Made by a program: the position numbers and the translations under genes
Notes under the pieces: model-generated
What the model was told of the DNA's origin: nothing
What the model saw: only the letters and a program-made list of their open reading frames with translations
The model's database searches: none
Shown here: positions 26,017-35,640 of the stretch, in pieces
How positions within the stretch are numbered: position 1 is the stretch's first letter
Layout of the letters: each line of letters opens with the position of its first letter
NCBI GenBank assembly: GCA_017557505.1
Contig: JAFYYP010000044.1
Location: 1 to 42,644, forward strand
Direction: 5' to 3'
Length of the DNA: 42,644 nt
Source of the DNA: Bacillota bacterium
GTDB lineage: Bacteria > Bacillota > Clostridia > Peptostreptococcales > Anaerovoracaceae

Positions 26017-27816
26017 TCAGCCATGAACAGCCTGCAGGATCGCAATGATCAGACCCAGAACGGCCAATACTGTAACCGTACGGTTCGTGGCGGAACGGTA
26101 CAACAGGCTCAGGTCGGATTCTACGAGGCTGAGCGCATTCCGGATCTCTTCTGCTTTCTGAGGGATATCCAGGCTGCGCATCACAAAGGCATCCAAAGAA
26201 CCTTGTTCTGTACGAACCGCCTGATCGAGATCTCCGAGCGTTTGGATCATCTGCGAACGGATGCGCTGATCGCGTTTCAGGTCGTCTGAAACAAAGAAAC
26301 CATGTGAAGCAGCCGGAAGTGGCGACATGTCCATCAGGCGGTCAGCGCTTGCCCGGATCACCTGGCCCGTTTCAACGGCAAAGTACAGTCCGTGATTGAC
26401 GCCTGCTGTCGGAGCGTCCATAGTAAAATAATCATCGAGTTCGCCAAAATAATGGTCGGCATAGGGCGTCTGATAATCGATGCAATCCGCATACTTTTCG
26501 CTGCGGTTGAAATTCAGGATAACGTAATTGCCGTTGAACGCGATCACTTTGGCGAAATCGCGTTCCGCCCAGCAGTCCGCCATACACGCCGCGATCCGTT
26601 CCTTCGGCACGTGCAGATAGGCTTCGTCACCGGTCAGGATACCGTACAGGCAACGTTCTTCGCCTTCCTGCAGGGCAAGCGGATCGCTGCAGCGGCCGAA
26701 GCGGTTCAGCTCCGTGATGATAGCCGCGGGGCCTGGATACAGCTCCTCCAGACCGCACTCCTTCAGAACGTTTTCGCACAGCTGCGGGATCGTGCAAGGT
26801 TCTCCGTCCAGAATAAAGTATGCTTCCTCTGCGCATTCAATGTGATTCAGAAACACAAAACTGTCGCACGGAATATCTTCCAGGCCAAGACAGACGCTCA
26901 CCTGCGCGATGCCGGGGCCGGGATAGAAACTGACGATGAGATGAGGATCTATTACAGGTACTTTTTCGCACTGCAGGTTTATCCTGCGGTAATGCCTGGT
27001 CGCAGGAAAGATCCTGTCTCCTTCGTACAGATAGCTTTCCATGTATGCGAACGTTTCGCGGATCTCTTCCGTATCTTCACCCTCTTCATCCCGCAATTTG
27101 CGCAGTCCGGACGTGTTTGTGACGGCGCCGCTTCCAAGATAATAGGAATGCATGAAGCATACTTTGCCGGAAGCCGTCTCCGGACCGCAGGATGCGCGCA
27201 GCAGCGTGCCTTCCACAGGTTCGCAGAGATAGAGCGCGCCGTCTTCCCCCATCAGCCGGAACTGCTTCGTCTTCAGTCCGCAGGACAGAAGAAAGCGTTC
27301 CATCCAGGGGCGGGAGAACAGGCAGACAGACGGCTGATCCGGCTCATCCGGCGTATAGATATTCCGGCGGCCGGTCGTAAACGTCGTCATAAAGAGGCAT
27401 ACGGAATCCGGACCGATCACGCGTTTCAGGGATTCCAGAATGCCGCAGGCTGTCTCGTGCTTCATGTGCTCGAACACGCGGCTGCATACAACGACGTCGA
27501 ACGTCTGATTCGGATACTCCTGAATATAATCATCCAGATGCATGCACAGCGCCGTCGCGTTTTCCAAGTCCTGATCGAGAATCTGCTCCATAGCTTCGTC
27601 GCAGCGATCCGGGTCCGGTTCCAATCCGGTGACGCTGGAGAAAAGCGCAGCAAAACGGGGCATCAGTCTGCCTGTTCCGCAGCCGAGATCCAGCACGGAA
27701 CGGTACTTCAGCCCTTTTTCGCCGTATTTAGCTTTCAAATACTGAATCGCCTGATCAAGAACGTCATCTTCGCTCGCCATGACCTTCACGATATCGGAAT
27801 ACCTGAAATCACCCAT
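26017..27816 (-). CDS. Tail-anchored protein with N-terminal SAM methyltransferase domain
   Basis: Unusual 599-residue protein. The N-terminal 200 residues form a class I SAM-dependent methyltransferase-like domain: motif I VLDLGCGTGRLMP (41-53), the acidic end of strand 2 in GLEPDPDR (Glu66), LDDYIQE and a strand 4 region TFDVVVCSRVFEHM. A large region (about 210-560) that I do not recognise follows. It has many Cys and aromatic residues and motifs such as IVSFYPGPGIAQVSV and YVILNFNRSEKYADC. A helix-rich segment (about 510-575) leads to one C-terminal membrane helix (about 580-597, TVLAVLGLIIAIL) and a very short tail. The layout suggests membrane tethering with the catalytic domain in the cytoplasm. 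The substrate is unknown. It is one base from the AI-2E permease gene and three bases from mutY. Confidence 0.8.
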   Translation of the reverse strand: MGDFRYSDIVKVMASEDDVLDQAIQYLKAKYGEKGLKYRSVLDLGCGTGRLMPRFAALFSSVTGLEPDPDRCDEAMEQILDQDLENATALCMHLDDYIQEYPNQTFDVVVCSRVFEHMKHETACGILESLKRVIGPDSVCLFMTTFTTGRRNIYTPDEPDQPSVCLFSRPWMERFLLSCGLKTKQFRLMGEDGALYLCEPVEGTLLRASCGPETASGKVCFMHSYYLGSGAVTNTSGLRKLRDEEGEDTEEIRETFAYMESYLYEGDRIFPATRHYRRINLQCEKVPVIDPHLIVSFYPGPGIAQVSVCLGLEDIPCDSFVFLNHIECAEEAYFILDGEPCTIPQLCENVLKECGLEELYPGPAAIITELNRFGRCSDPLALQEGEERCLYGILTGDEAYLHVPKERIAACMADCWAERDFAKVIAFNGNYVILNFNRSEKYADCIDYQTPYADHYFGELDDYFTMDAPTAGVNHGLYFAVETGQVIRASADRLMDMSPLPAASHGFFVSDDLKRDQRIRSQMIQTLGDLDQAVRTEQGSLDAFVMRSLDIPQKAEEIRNALSLVESDLSLLYRSATNRTVTVLAVLGLIIAILQAVHG

Positions 27817-27817
27817 G

Positions 27818-29047
27818 TCATACCTCTGTTTCTATTTCAGACGATACTTTGTCTTCCGGATGGAATTCCTCGCGGTACGCGGCTTCCAGTTCGCTGCGGC
27901 CGTGTTTGCCGAGCCCTATTGACACGAGCTGGCGGATGATGTCGTAGATCACTGCGAACAGCGGTACGCCGACGATCATGCCCGTGATGCCCCACAGACC
28001 ACCGAACAGCAGGATCGCGAACAGCACCCAGAAGCTCGAAAGCCCCGTGGAATCGCCGAGGATGCGCGGTCCGATGATGTTGCCGTCCAGCTGTTGCAGC
28101 ACGAACACAAAAATGACGAATATCAGCGCATGCACCGGGTTTTGGATCAGCAGCATCAGCGCACAGGGAATGGCGCCGATGAACGGGCCGAAGAACGGGA
28201 TGATGTTCGTGACCCCGATGATGACCGCGATGAGCGCAGGCGATTCGAGGTGCAGCACAAGGCAGCCGACGAAGCAAAGCAGTCCGATGATCGCCGAATC
28301 GATGATCTTGCCGACGAGGAATCCGTTGAACATCCTGTCCGCATATCGCACTTCCTTCTCGATGACGCGCGCCGCGCGGTTCGGGAAAATGCCGTGCAGC
28401 AGCATCTTTGCCTGCGCGCCGAACTTCCTGCGGCTGATCAGGATGTAGATCGAGATCAGCACGCCGAGCACGATGTTCTTAAGGACCACAGCCGTCTGCT
28501 GTACGTAGACCGCCGCATTGCCGAGGATCTTCTGCGCGAACGAAAGCATATCCGTGTTGACCCATTTCTCGAGCTTTTCCTGCAGCACGACGCCGTATTT
28601 ATCCCAAGCGGCCTGCAGCTGCGGACGCTCTGCCAGCATGGTCTCGATCTTCCTGCCTGCCGCTTCGATCTTGGCGGGCATCGTCTGCGCCAGCACTTCG
28701 ATGCTGTCCCACAGCTGCGGGATGACCAGCATGAACAGCGCAGCGATGATCAGCACCGCGATGACAACAGACAGGACGATGGACAGCGCTTCCGACAGCT
28801 GCGGATGCGCCTTGCAGAATTCTTTGCCGAACAGTCTGAGAAAACGGTTGCAGAACGGCGTCAGGATATACGCGATGACCGCGCCGTATACGAAAGGTTT
28901 CAGGATCTGTACGACCTTGTCGAAACCACCCTGCACGGAGCTGAACCGGAACAGGAAGAAAAACAATACCAGTCCTGCGGCGACCGCGCAGAAACCCGCT
29001 ATCGATGCCTTGATGTATTTTTCGTTATCGGGATTCTTGAGTTTCAT
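27818..29047 (-). CDS. AI-2E family (UPF0118) transporter
   Basis: Multi-pass membrane protein of 409 residues with about eight hydrophobic segments. The family includes proteins proposed to export autoinducer-2 (TqsA) and others that act as ion antiporters, so substrate assignment is unsafe. Family features are a long extramembrane stretch after the second or third membrane helix (about 115-180) and conserved C-terminal blocks: GVTNIIPFFGPFIGAIPCAL, QQLDGNIIGPRILGDSTGL and GGLWGITGMIVGVPLFAV. The gene starts 9 bases after glyA and ends one base before the methyltransferase-domain gene. No luxS gene is in the window. Confidence 0.9.
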   Translation of the reverse strand: MKLKNPDNEKYIKASIAGFCAVAAGLVLFFFLFRFSSVQGGFDKVVQILKPFVYGAVIAYILTPFCNRFLRLFGKEFCKAHPQLSEALSIVLSVVIAVLIIAALFMLVIPQLWDSIEVLAQTMPAKIEAAGRKIETMLAERPQLQAAWDKYGVVLQEKLEKWVNTDMLSFAQKILGNAAVYVQQTAVVLKNIVLGVLISIYILISRRKFGAQAKMLLHGIFPNRAARVIEKEVRYADRMFNGFLVGKIIDSAIIGLLCFVGCLVLHLESPALIAVIIGVTNIIPFFGPFIGAIPCALMLLIQNPVHALIFVIFVFVLQQLDGNIIGPRILGDSTGLSSFWVLFAILLFGGLWGITGMIVGVPLFAVIYDIIRQLVSIGLGKHGRSELEAAYREEFHPEDKVSSEIETEV

Positions 29048-29056
29048 AACGTCTTT

Positions 29057-30304
29057 TTATTCGTAGATCGGATGTGCAGCGCAGAGCTTCTCCACTTCGC
29101 TGCGGATATGATCTGCCTTGTTTTCGAAGTCGGAAGCGGTCAAATAAATGAGTTCCGCGACCTTCTTCATATCGTCCTCTTTGAACCCTCTTGTGGTCAC
29201 GGCCGGCGTGCCGACACGGATGCCGCTCGTGAGCGTCGCGGGCTGCGGATCGTTGGGGATCTTGTTCTTGTTGACCGTGATGTAGACCCGGTCGAGCCGC
29301 TGCTCCATCTCCCTGCCGGTGACGTTGAAATTGCGCAGGTCGACGAGCATCAGATGGTTGTCCGTGCCGCCGGAGACGAGATCGAAACCGTAGCGCAACA
29401 GTTCGTCCGCCAGCACTTTCGCGTTCACGGCGATCTGGTGCTGATACGCCTTGAATTCGGGCTTGAGCGCTTCTCCGAACGCGACGGCTTTCGCCGCTAT
29501 GATGTGTTCGAGCGGGCCTCCCTGCGTACCCGGGAAGATCGCGGAATTGATCTTCTTCGCGATGGCTTCGTCGTTCGTGAGGATCAGACCGCCGCGCGGA
29601 CCTCTCAGGGTCTTGTGCGTCGTCGTGGTCACGACGTGCGCGTAAGGCATCGGCGACGGATGCTCGCCTGCCGCGACAAGGCCTGCGATGTGAGCCATAT
29701 CGACCATCAGATAAGCGCCGACTTCGTCCGCGATCTCACGGAACACCTTGAAATCGATGACCCGCGGATAGGCGGATGCGCCTGCGATGATCATCTTCGG
29801 TTTGCACTCGTGCGCCAGGCGGCGCAGTTCGGCGTAATCGATCGTCTCGGTCACGGGATCGAGTCCGTAAGGCACGATGTTGTAATCCTTGCCGGATTCG
29901 TTGACGGGAGATCCGTGCGATAGATGGCCGCCGTGATCGAGGTTCATGCCCATGACCGTATCGCCGAGCTTGCACAGCGCCACGTAGACGGCGTGGTTCG
30001 CGTTCGCGCCGGAATGCGCCTGCACGTTCGCGAAGTTTGCGCCGAACAGCTTCTTGGCCCGTTCGATCGCCAGCGTTTCCGCAACGTCGATATACTCGCA
30101 GCCGCCGTAATACCGCTTTCCGCTGTAGCCTTCCGCATACTTGTTCGTCAGAACGGAACCTGCTGCTGCAAGGACCGCTTCGCTGACGATATTCTCTGAC
30201 GCGATGAGTTCGATATTTCTCTTTTGCCTACCAAGTTCGAGTTCGATGGCTTCTGCCACTTCCGGATCCTGCGCGCGCAGGAATTCAAGCATTTCCTTAA
30301 CCAT
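29057..30304 (-). CDS. glyA: Serine hydroxymethyltransferase
   Basis: PLP enzyme that interconverts serine and glycine with transfer of a one-carbon unit to tetrahydrofolate. The 415 residues carry [35 protein letters not shown] and the PLP-lysine motif [14 protein letters not shown]. The start ATG lies in the last codons of ispG (8-base overlap), preceded by GGAGG at a spacing of five bases. Placement between ispG and an AI-2E permease is not the usual context for glyA, and it is the first gene of the block that separates ispG from rimP. Confidence 0.97.
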   Translation of the reverse strand: MVKEMLEFLRAQDPEVAEAIELELGRQKRNIELIASENIVSEAVLAAAGSVLTNKYAEGYSGKRYYGGCEYIDVAETLAIERAKKLFGANFANVQAHSGANANHAVYVALCKLGDTVMGMNLDHGGHLSHGSPVNESGKDYNIVPYGLDPVTETIDYAELRRLAHECKPKMIIAGASAYPRVIDFKVFREIADEVGAYLMVDMAHIAGLVAAGEHPSPMPYAHVVTTTTHKTLRGPRGGLILTNDEAIAKKINSAIFPGTQGGPLEHIIAAKAVAFGEALKPEFKAYQHQIAVNAKVLADELLRYGFDLVSGGTDNHLMLVDLRNFNVTGREMEQRLDRVYITVNKNKIPNDPQPATLTSGIRVGTPAVTTRGFKEDDMKKVAELIYLTASDFENKADHIRSEVEKLCAAHPIYE

Positions 30305-31370
30305 TTAGTCCTCCTTGGATCAGTTCCAGTAACTGCGGGATGATGTCCTCTTCCGGGACCGTCCGCAGCTGTTTTCCTTTTGCCATCAGCAGGCCGCAGC
30401 CTTTGCCGCACGCGACGCCGAAATCCGCTTCTTTCGCCTCGCCCGGCCCGTTGACCTCGCAGCCCATGACTGCCACTTTAATAAACTTCCCCTGCTCCGC
30501 CAGCTGCTCCGACAGAGGCTGCAGCGCTGTTTCGACCTTCGCCGCGATGGCCGGCAGATCGACCCTCGTGCGTCCGCAGGTCGGACAGGACACGAAATCG
30601 ATGCCCGCCCTTCTTCTGCCGGTCGCTGTAAGAAGATCTTTGGCCAGCAACACTTCGCGCAGCGGGTCTCCTGTGAGAGAGATGCGCATGGTGTCTCCGA
30701 TACCGTCGAGCAGCAATGCACCTAAAGCGGCTGTACTCTTGAGCTCCGCCATGCGTCCGACGCCCGATTCTGTCAGTCCGATGTGCAGCGGTCTGTCGCT
30801 TTGCGCACGGAACAGTTTATGCGCCGCATGGTTTATCGCGACGTCCGAAGACTTCAGCGAGACCACGATGTCTTCGAAGCCGAAGCTCTGCGCATAGGCG
30901 ACTGCCTTGAGCGCGCTTTCGCACAGCGCTTCCGCGGTCACGCCGCCGTACTTTTCCAGCAGATCCTTTTCGAGCGAGCCGGAATTGACGCCGATGCGTA
31001 CCGGGATGCCGCATTCCTTCGCCTTTTCGAGCACCGCGGCAACGCGGTCTTCCGAACCGATGTTGCCGGGATTGATGCGGATCTTGTCCGCGCCGTTCTC
31101 CATAGCTGCGAGCGCCAGTTTATAGTCGAAATGGATGTCAGCCACTACGGGAATGGGACTGCCGGCTTTGATCTTGCCGAAAGCCTTCGCCGCCTCCATA
31201 TCCGGCACGGCGCAGCGGATGATCTGGCAGCCTGCGTCCGCAAGCCTCCTGATCTGTTCCAGCGTCGCGTCAGCGTCGCGTGTATCCGTATTCGTCATGG
31301 ACTGTATGCTGACGGGCGCGCCTCCTCCGATGGAGACGTTCCCGCAGAACACCTGTTTTGTCCGGGTCAT
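30297..31370 (-). CDS. ispG: 4-hydroxy-3-methylbut-2-en-1-yl diphosphate synthase (flavodoxin)
   Basis: Iron-sulphur enzyme of the methylerythritol phosphate (MEP) isoprenoid pathway that converts MEcPP to HMBPP. The 357 residues have the TIM-barrel part with [24 protein letters not shown] and [10 protein letters not shown]. The C-terminal cluster-binding domain carries [12 protein letters not shown] and [16 protein letters not shown]. The length fits the short bacterial form. dxr, an earlier enzyme of the same pathway, is two genes upstream. The start lies 9 bases after the rseP stop. Confidence 0.97.
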   Translation of the reverse strand: MTRTKQVFCGNVSIGGGAPVSIQSMTNTDTRDADATLEQIRRLADAGCQIIRCAVPDMEAAKAFGKIKAGSPIPVVADIHFDYKLALAAMENGADKIRINPGNIGSEDRVAAVLEKAKECGIPVRIGVNSGSLEKDLLEKYGGVTAEALCESALKAVAYAQSFGFEDIVVSLKSSDVAINHAAHKLFRAQSDRPLHIGLTESGVGRMAELKSTAALGALLLDGIGDTMRISLTGDPLREVLLAKDLLTATGRRRAGIDFVSCPTCGRTRVDLPAIAAKVETALQPLSEQLAEQGKFIKVAVMGCEVNGPGEAKEADFGVACGKGCGLLMAKGKQLRTVPEEDIIPQLLELIQGGLNG

Positions 31371-31379
31371 GCGGCCCTC

Positions 31380-32384
31380 CTAAAGTATAAAGCGGTTGAC
31401 GTCCCGGAACACCAGAAACGCCATGAGCACCAAGAGAAGGATCATGCCGATGGCATGCGTGATGCCTTCGGCCTTGTCGCCGATCTTGTCGCGAGTGATG
31501 AGGCGGATGAACACGAACAGGATGCGTCCGCCGTCCAGCGCGGGCAGCGGCAGCAGGTTGACCATGCCCAGGTTGAGCGAGATGACCGCCATCAAATAAA
31601 CGACGTTGACGATGCCGAATTTCGCCTGCTGTCCGATCATGGATACGATACCGACGACGCCGACTACGTCGTCTCCGTTCGCCTTGCCTGTGAACAGCTG
31701 CACGAAGAACTGGCCCATGGCCTGCATAGTCGCTTTCGTCGTGCTGAACGACTGTCCGATAGCCTTTACAGGCGAATGCACGAGTTTGCACGTGATGCCC
31801 ATCAGCCAGCGGCCTTCGCTTTCGACGGCAGACATCGTGTAATCGTAAGTCTCGCCGTCTCTTTCGACTGTAAACGTCATAGGTTTCCCTTCGCTGGCGT
31901 CGATCGCGTTCACGACCTCCATCCAGTCGTCGTAAGCCTTGCCGTCGATCGCGACGATGGTGTCGCCCGCCCGGATGCCGGCTTGTTGAGCCGGGAAACC
32001 GTCGGAAACGTCCGCCAGCGTTGTCGAATACGCGCCGGAATACCAGAAGATGGCCGTCAGCAAAACGATGCACAGCACGAAGTTCATGAAGGCGCCGGCC
32101 GCCAGGATGATGACCTTGGCCCACCACGGCTTCTTCATGAACGAACGGTCGTCGTCCGAATCGCCGTCCTCGCCTTCGATCTTGCAGTATCCGCCGATCG
32201 GCAGCGCACGGAGCGAGTACTCCGTTTCACCGTACTTTTTCTGGAAGATCAGCGGTCCCATGCCGATCGAATATTCGTTTACTCTCACGCCCAGCAGTTT
32301 TGCCGCCGCGTAGTGGCCGAACTCGTGTCCGGCGATCAGCAGCGTGAACAGCAGAACTGCCGCGATGATCGCTAATATATTCAT
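31380..32384 (-). CDS. rseP: RseP-type intramembrane zinc metalloprotease
   Basis: Site-2 protease family M50B, which cleaves membrane-embedded substrates such as anti-sigma factors and signal-peptide remnants (RasP in B. subtilis). The 334 residues contain the zinc motif HEFGH (20-24) in the first membrane helix and one PDZ domain (about 115-195, with GIRAGDTIVAIDGKAYDDW). The second metal-site motif NLLPLPALDGGR follows near the C terminus, and there are about four membrane helices. It overlaps dxr by 4 bases and sits between dxr and ispG, the standard Bacillota order. Confidence 0.95.
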   Translation of the reverse strand: MNILAIIAAVLLFTLLIAGHEFGHYAAAKLLGVRVNEYSIGMGPLIFQKKYGETEYSLRALPIGGYCKIEGEDGDSDDDRSFMKKPWWAKVIILAAGAFMNFVLCIVLLTAIFWYSGAYSTTLADVSDGFPAQQAGIRAGDTIVAIDGKAYDDWMEVVNAIDASEGKPMTFTVERDGETYDYTMSAVESEGRWLMGITCKLVHSPVKAIGQSFSTTKATMQAMGQFFVQLFTGKANGDDVVGVVGIVSMIGQQAKFGIVNVVYLMAVISLNLGMVNLLPLPALDGGRILFVFIRLITRDKIGDKAEGITHAIGMILLLVLMAFLVFRDVNRFIL

Positions 32385-33550
32385 TGAATCTCCCCCAAAA
32401 CAGATGCTCTTGCTTCCCTTTCGACTGCAAGGATATCGTCCACACAGGTGATATCCGCAGGTTTGTGGCTATCCATAGCCTTTTCCACCAGTTCCCCGAT
32501 CTGGTAAAAACGGATGCGGTCCGCGAGGAAGGCCGCCACGGCTTCTTCGTTCGCCGCGTTCAGGACGATGGGATAGCTCTTGCCGGCTTCGATAGCACGG
32601 TAAGCCTGCGCCAGACACGGAAACGCTTCAGGATCAGGCTTTTCAAAGTGCAGGGACCCGACCGAAAACAGGTCGAGCGGTCTCACTGCGGCGCCTTCCA
32701 TAACATTGTCTTCTGTCAACTCTAAGCGTTTGGGCCATGAAAGCGCATACGCGATGGGTACGCGCATGTCCGGATTGCCCATCTGCCCTAAAACCGAGCC
32801 GTCCATGAATTCCACAGCCGAATGCAGAATGCTCTCCGGGTGCACGTGGACGTCGATCTTCGACGCCGGCACGTCGAACAGCCAGCTCGCCTCGATGATC
32901 TCCAGGCCCTTGTTCATCATAGTCGCGGAATCGATCGTGATCTTCGCGCCCATGGTCCAGCGCGGATGCTTCAAGGCCTGTTCTTTGGTCACCGCGCGCA
33001 TCTGCTCCTTCGTGAATCCGCGGAACGGGCCGCCGGACGCAGTCAGGATGATGCGGCGGATCCTGTTGTCCGCCCTGCCCTGCAGGCACTGGAATATGGC
33101 CGAATGCTCGCTGTCGACCGGCAGGAAGTTGACACCTGTCTTCTTCACCGCGTCCATGATCAGGCTGCCGCCTGCGACGAGCGTTTCCTTATTGGCAAAC
33201 GCGATGTCCTTGCCGGCCAGAACCGCTTCGTACGTGGGCCGGATGCCCATCATGCCTAACAGCGAGTTCACGACGAGCTGCGCGGACGGGTCCACGGCCG
33301 CTTCCAGAATGCCTTCCGGACCGTACAGGAACCGGATGCCCGGGAACTCTGCCGTCAATCTTTCCGCATCCGCTTTTTCTGCACAAACAGCAAGAGCAGG
33401 CTTAAATTCCTTAAGCTGCTCCCGGAAAAGATCTGTATTGCGGCCGCACGTAAGAGAACTCACCGAGAATTCTGAGCGGTGAGCGCGCACGACGTCGAGG
33501 CACTGTCTGCCTATGGAGCCTGTCGAACCGAGGATGCACAGGTTCTTCAT
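32381..33550 (-). CDS. dxr: 1-deoxy-D-xylulose 5-phosphate reductoisomerase
   Basis: First committed step of the MEP isoprenoid pathway, making MEP with NADPH. The 389 residues show the nucleotide-binding LGSTGSIGRQ (7-16), ALANKET-like block (FANKETLVAGG), the metal and substrate motif VDSEHSAIFQ, LTASGGPFRG and WTMGAKITIDSATMMNKGLE. Length and motifs are canonical. It follows cdsA by 16 bases and overlaps rseP by 4. Confidence 0.97.
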   Translation of the reverse strand: MKNLCILGSTGSIGRQCLDVVRAHRSEFSVSSLTCGRNTDLFREQLKEFKPALAVCAEKADAERLTAEFPGIRFLYGPEGILEAAVDPSAQLVVNSLLGMMGIRPTYEAVLAGKDIAFANKETLVAGGSLIMDAVKKTGVNFLPVDSEHSAIFQCLQGRADNRIRRIILTASGGPFRGFTKEQMRAVTKEQALKHPRWTMGAKITIDSATMMNKGLEIIEASWLFDVPASKIDVHVHPESILHSAVEFMDGSVLGQMGNPDMRVPIAYALSWPKRLELTEDNVMEGAAVRPLDLFSVGSLHFEKPDPEAFPCLAQAYRAIEAGKSYPIVLNAANEEAVAAFLADRIRFYQIGELVEKAMDSHKPADITCVDDILAVEREARASVLGEIQ

Positions 33551-33566
33551 GGGTCCCTCTTGAAAC

Positions 33567-34376
33567 TTATCTGTTGATGAACAGAACGATGTAGTAATAA
33601 ATAAACGGCGCGGTAAGCACGACGGAATCGAAGCGGTCCAGGATGCCGCCGTGGCCCGGGATCAGATTGCCGTAATCTTTGATGCCCATCTTGCGCTTGA
33701 ACGCGCTGGCGATCAGGTCGCCGCACTGCGCGAATACGGAGCCGATCAGGCCCATCACGATACAGCCCGCGATATGCTGCGGGCACACGATGAGGCCAAA
33801 GATGCCGCTGACGACCATGCTGCCGAGGATGCCGCTGATCGACCCCTCCACGGTCTTTTTCGGACTGATCTCAGGACACAGCTTGTGCTTGCCGAACTTC
33901 ATACCGCCGAAATACGCGAAGATGTCCGTGCAGAACGCCGTGATGAACACGAGCCAGATCATGTTCGAATTCTCGGGCAGCTGGCTGATCATAGCCACGT
34001 GCATGAAGAAAAACGGCAGGTAGATGACTCCGATGATCGTCACGAGGCTGTCCACGATGTCGTGGTTCTTCAGGAACAGGCTGAGCGCCAGTCCGACTGC
34101 CGTGGTCACGAAGACCCACAAAAGCAGGCCTTCCGAGAGCTTTTCCTCGTTCATGCCGGCGAACAGAAATCCGTATACCCCGCCCAGCAGCAGCGCGCCG
34201 AAGAGGTAGCCCGCGATGCGGATCGGGTGGATATCCATGTGCTCGAAGCCCTTGTAGAACTCGTACATGGCGATGAAGCTGATGACAGCGACCGCGAAGA
34301 ACAGCGGAATACCGCCCAGCAGCACCAGTCCGAGCAAAGGCACCATGATGAGAGACGATATGATGCGTGTCTTCAT
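33567..34376 (-). CDS. cdsA: Phosphatidate cytidylyltransferase (CDP-diglyceride synthase)
   Basis: Integral membrane enzyme that makes CDP-diacylglycerol from phosphatidate and CTP for phospholipid synthesis. The 269 residues have seven to eight hydrophobic segments and the C-terminal CDS signature SAFKRKMGIKDYGNLIPGHG followed by GILDRFDSV. The start ATG overlaps the uppS stop as ATGA (4 bases). The arrangement frr-uppS-cdsA-dxr-rseP is conserved across Bacillota and many other bacteria. Confidence 0.96.
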   Translation of the reverse strand: MKTRIISSLIMVPLLGLVLLGGIPLFFAVAVISFIAMYEFYKGFEHMDIHPIRIAGYLFGALLLGGVYGFLFAGMNEEKLSEGLLLWVFVTTAVGLALSLFLKNHDIVDSLVTIIGVIYLPFFFMHVAMISQLPENSNMIWLVFITAFCTDIFAYFGGMKFGKHKLCPEISPKKTVEGSISGILGSMVVSGIFGLIVCPQHIAGCIVMGLIGSVFAQCGDLIASAFKRKMGIKDYGNLIPGHGGILDRFDSVVLTAPFIYYYIVLFINR

Positions 34377-35077
34377 GCTTTGATGCCTCCGAATCTTCTG
34401 TCTCTGCCGTTATACGCCTCGATGGCTTCCGTGAGCTTCTCCGGCGTGAATTCCGGCCAGTACGTATCCGTGACGTAGATCTCGCTGTAGGCGCTCTGCC
34501 ACGTCAAAAAGTTGGACAGCCGCAGCTCTCCGCCGGTACGGATGATCAGGTCCGGATCGGGCAGATCCGCGGTATACAGCTGTGCCGCAAACAGATCTTC
34601 AGTGATGTCCGCAGGATCGAGCGAACCGTCCTTTGCCTGCTGCGCCAGCTGTTTCGCGGCACGGACGATCTCAGCCCTGCCGCCGTAGTTTATCGCAATA
34701 TTAAACACGAGACCCGTATCCTCTGCCGTATCGTTCACAGCCTCCAGTACCGCTTTGCGGGCGGCGTCGGGTAGCGGCGCGATATCGCCGAGCAGGCGGA
34801 TCCGCACGTTGTTCGCTTTCAGTTCCTTCAGTTCTTTGGCAACGTAGCGCACGAGGAGCGCGAAGATGCCGGACACTTCGTCCGCCGGCCGTTTCCAGTT
34901 TTCCGTAGAGAACGCGTACACCGTCAGGACCTTGACGCCCATATCCGAGCAGGCCTTGACGATATCGTGCAGCGCTTCCATGCCGGCCTGGTGGCCTTTC
35001 AGGCGGATCTGTCCCCTCTCCTTCGCCCAGCGTCCGTTGCCGTCCATGATGATGGCAATATGCGCAGGAACGTTCAT
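34373..35077 (-). CDS. uppS: Undecaprenyl diphosphate synthase (isoprenyl transferase)
   Basis: cis-Prenyltransferase that makes the C55 lipid carrier precursor used for peptidoglycan and other wall polymers. With the start at ATG 35075-35077 the protein is 234 residues, and the start overlaps the frr stop by one base (TGATG). An extended reading would lie within frr. Motifs are HIAIIMDGNGRWAKERG (catalytic Asp12), FSTENWKRP, NYGGRAEI and DPDLIIRTGGELRLSNF. The common form of the last motif is RTSGE; Gly in place of Ser is a small variation. Confidence 0.96.
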   Translation of the reverse strand: MNVPAHIAIIMDGNGRWAKERGQIRLKGHQAGMEALHDIVKACSDMGVKVLTVYAFSTENWKRPADEVSGIFALLVRYVAKELKELKANNVRIRLLGDIAPLPDAARKAVLEAVNDTAEDTGLVFNIAINYGGRAEIVRAAKQLAQQAKDGSLDPADITEDLFAAQLYTADLPDPDLIIRTGGELRLSNFLTWQSAYSEIYVTDTYWPEFTPEKLTEAIEAYNGRDRRFGGIKA

Positions 35078-35631
35078 CAGATCTCCATCAGTTCCTTTTC
35101 TTTCGCGGAAACGATGCTGTCGATCTCCTTCATGCACTTCTCGGTCATCTTCTGGACTTCTTCCTGTTCGTCCTTCACGTCGTCTTCCGTGAGTTCGCCG
35201 GCCTTCTCCAGCTTCTTGATGGTGTCGTTCGCGTCGCGGCGGCTGTTGCGCACGGCGACCTTGCTGTCTTCACCCATCTTCTTGATGATCTTCGTCAGTT
35301 CTTTTCTGCGCTCTTCCGTAACCACGGGGATGACGAGGCGGATGTTGCGGCCGTCGTTCGTGGGGTTGATGCCCAGGTTGGACGTCATGATCGCCTTTTC
35401 GATCGCCTTGATGCTGGACGGATCGAACGGCGTGATCATCAGCGTTCTCGGATCGGGAACGGAAATGTTGGACAGATTCTTGACAGGAGTCTGCGTGCCG
35501 TAGTAATCCACGGAGATCTGGTCGAGCAGCGCAGCGTTCGCTCTGCCCGCGCGGACAGTGTTCAGCTCCTGCTTCAGGACGCTGATCGTTTTATCCATGT
35601 GTTCCTTATAGTTGTCAGTTGTCGTGCTCAT
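35077..35631 (-). CDS. frr: Ribosome recycling factor
   Basis: Splits post-termination ribosomes together with EF-G. The 184 residues fit the family length of about 185 and include VRAGRANAALLDQI, VDYYGTQTPVKNLSNI, PFDPSSIKAIEKAI and the helical RRDANDTIKKLEKAGELTED region (helix bundle). It lies 9 bases after pyrH and overlaps uppS by one base. Confidence 0.97.
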   Translation of the reverse strand: MSTTTDNYKEHMDKTISVLKQELNTVRAGRANAALLDQISVDYYGTQTPVKNLSNISVPDPRTLMITPFDPSSIKAIEKAIMTSNLGINPTNDGRNIRLVIPVVTEERRKELTKIIKKMGEDSKVAVRNSRRDANDTIKKLEKAGELTEDDVKDEQEEVQKMTEKCMKEIDSIVSAKEKELMEI

Positions 35632-35640
35632 GTTTTCCTC

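Noticed and set aside
27818-29047. Calling the AI-2E permease a quorum-sensing exporter
   Set aside because: The family is functionally mixed and nothing nearby (no luxS or lsr-type gene) supports autoinducer-2 transport.
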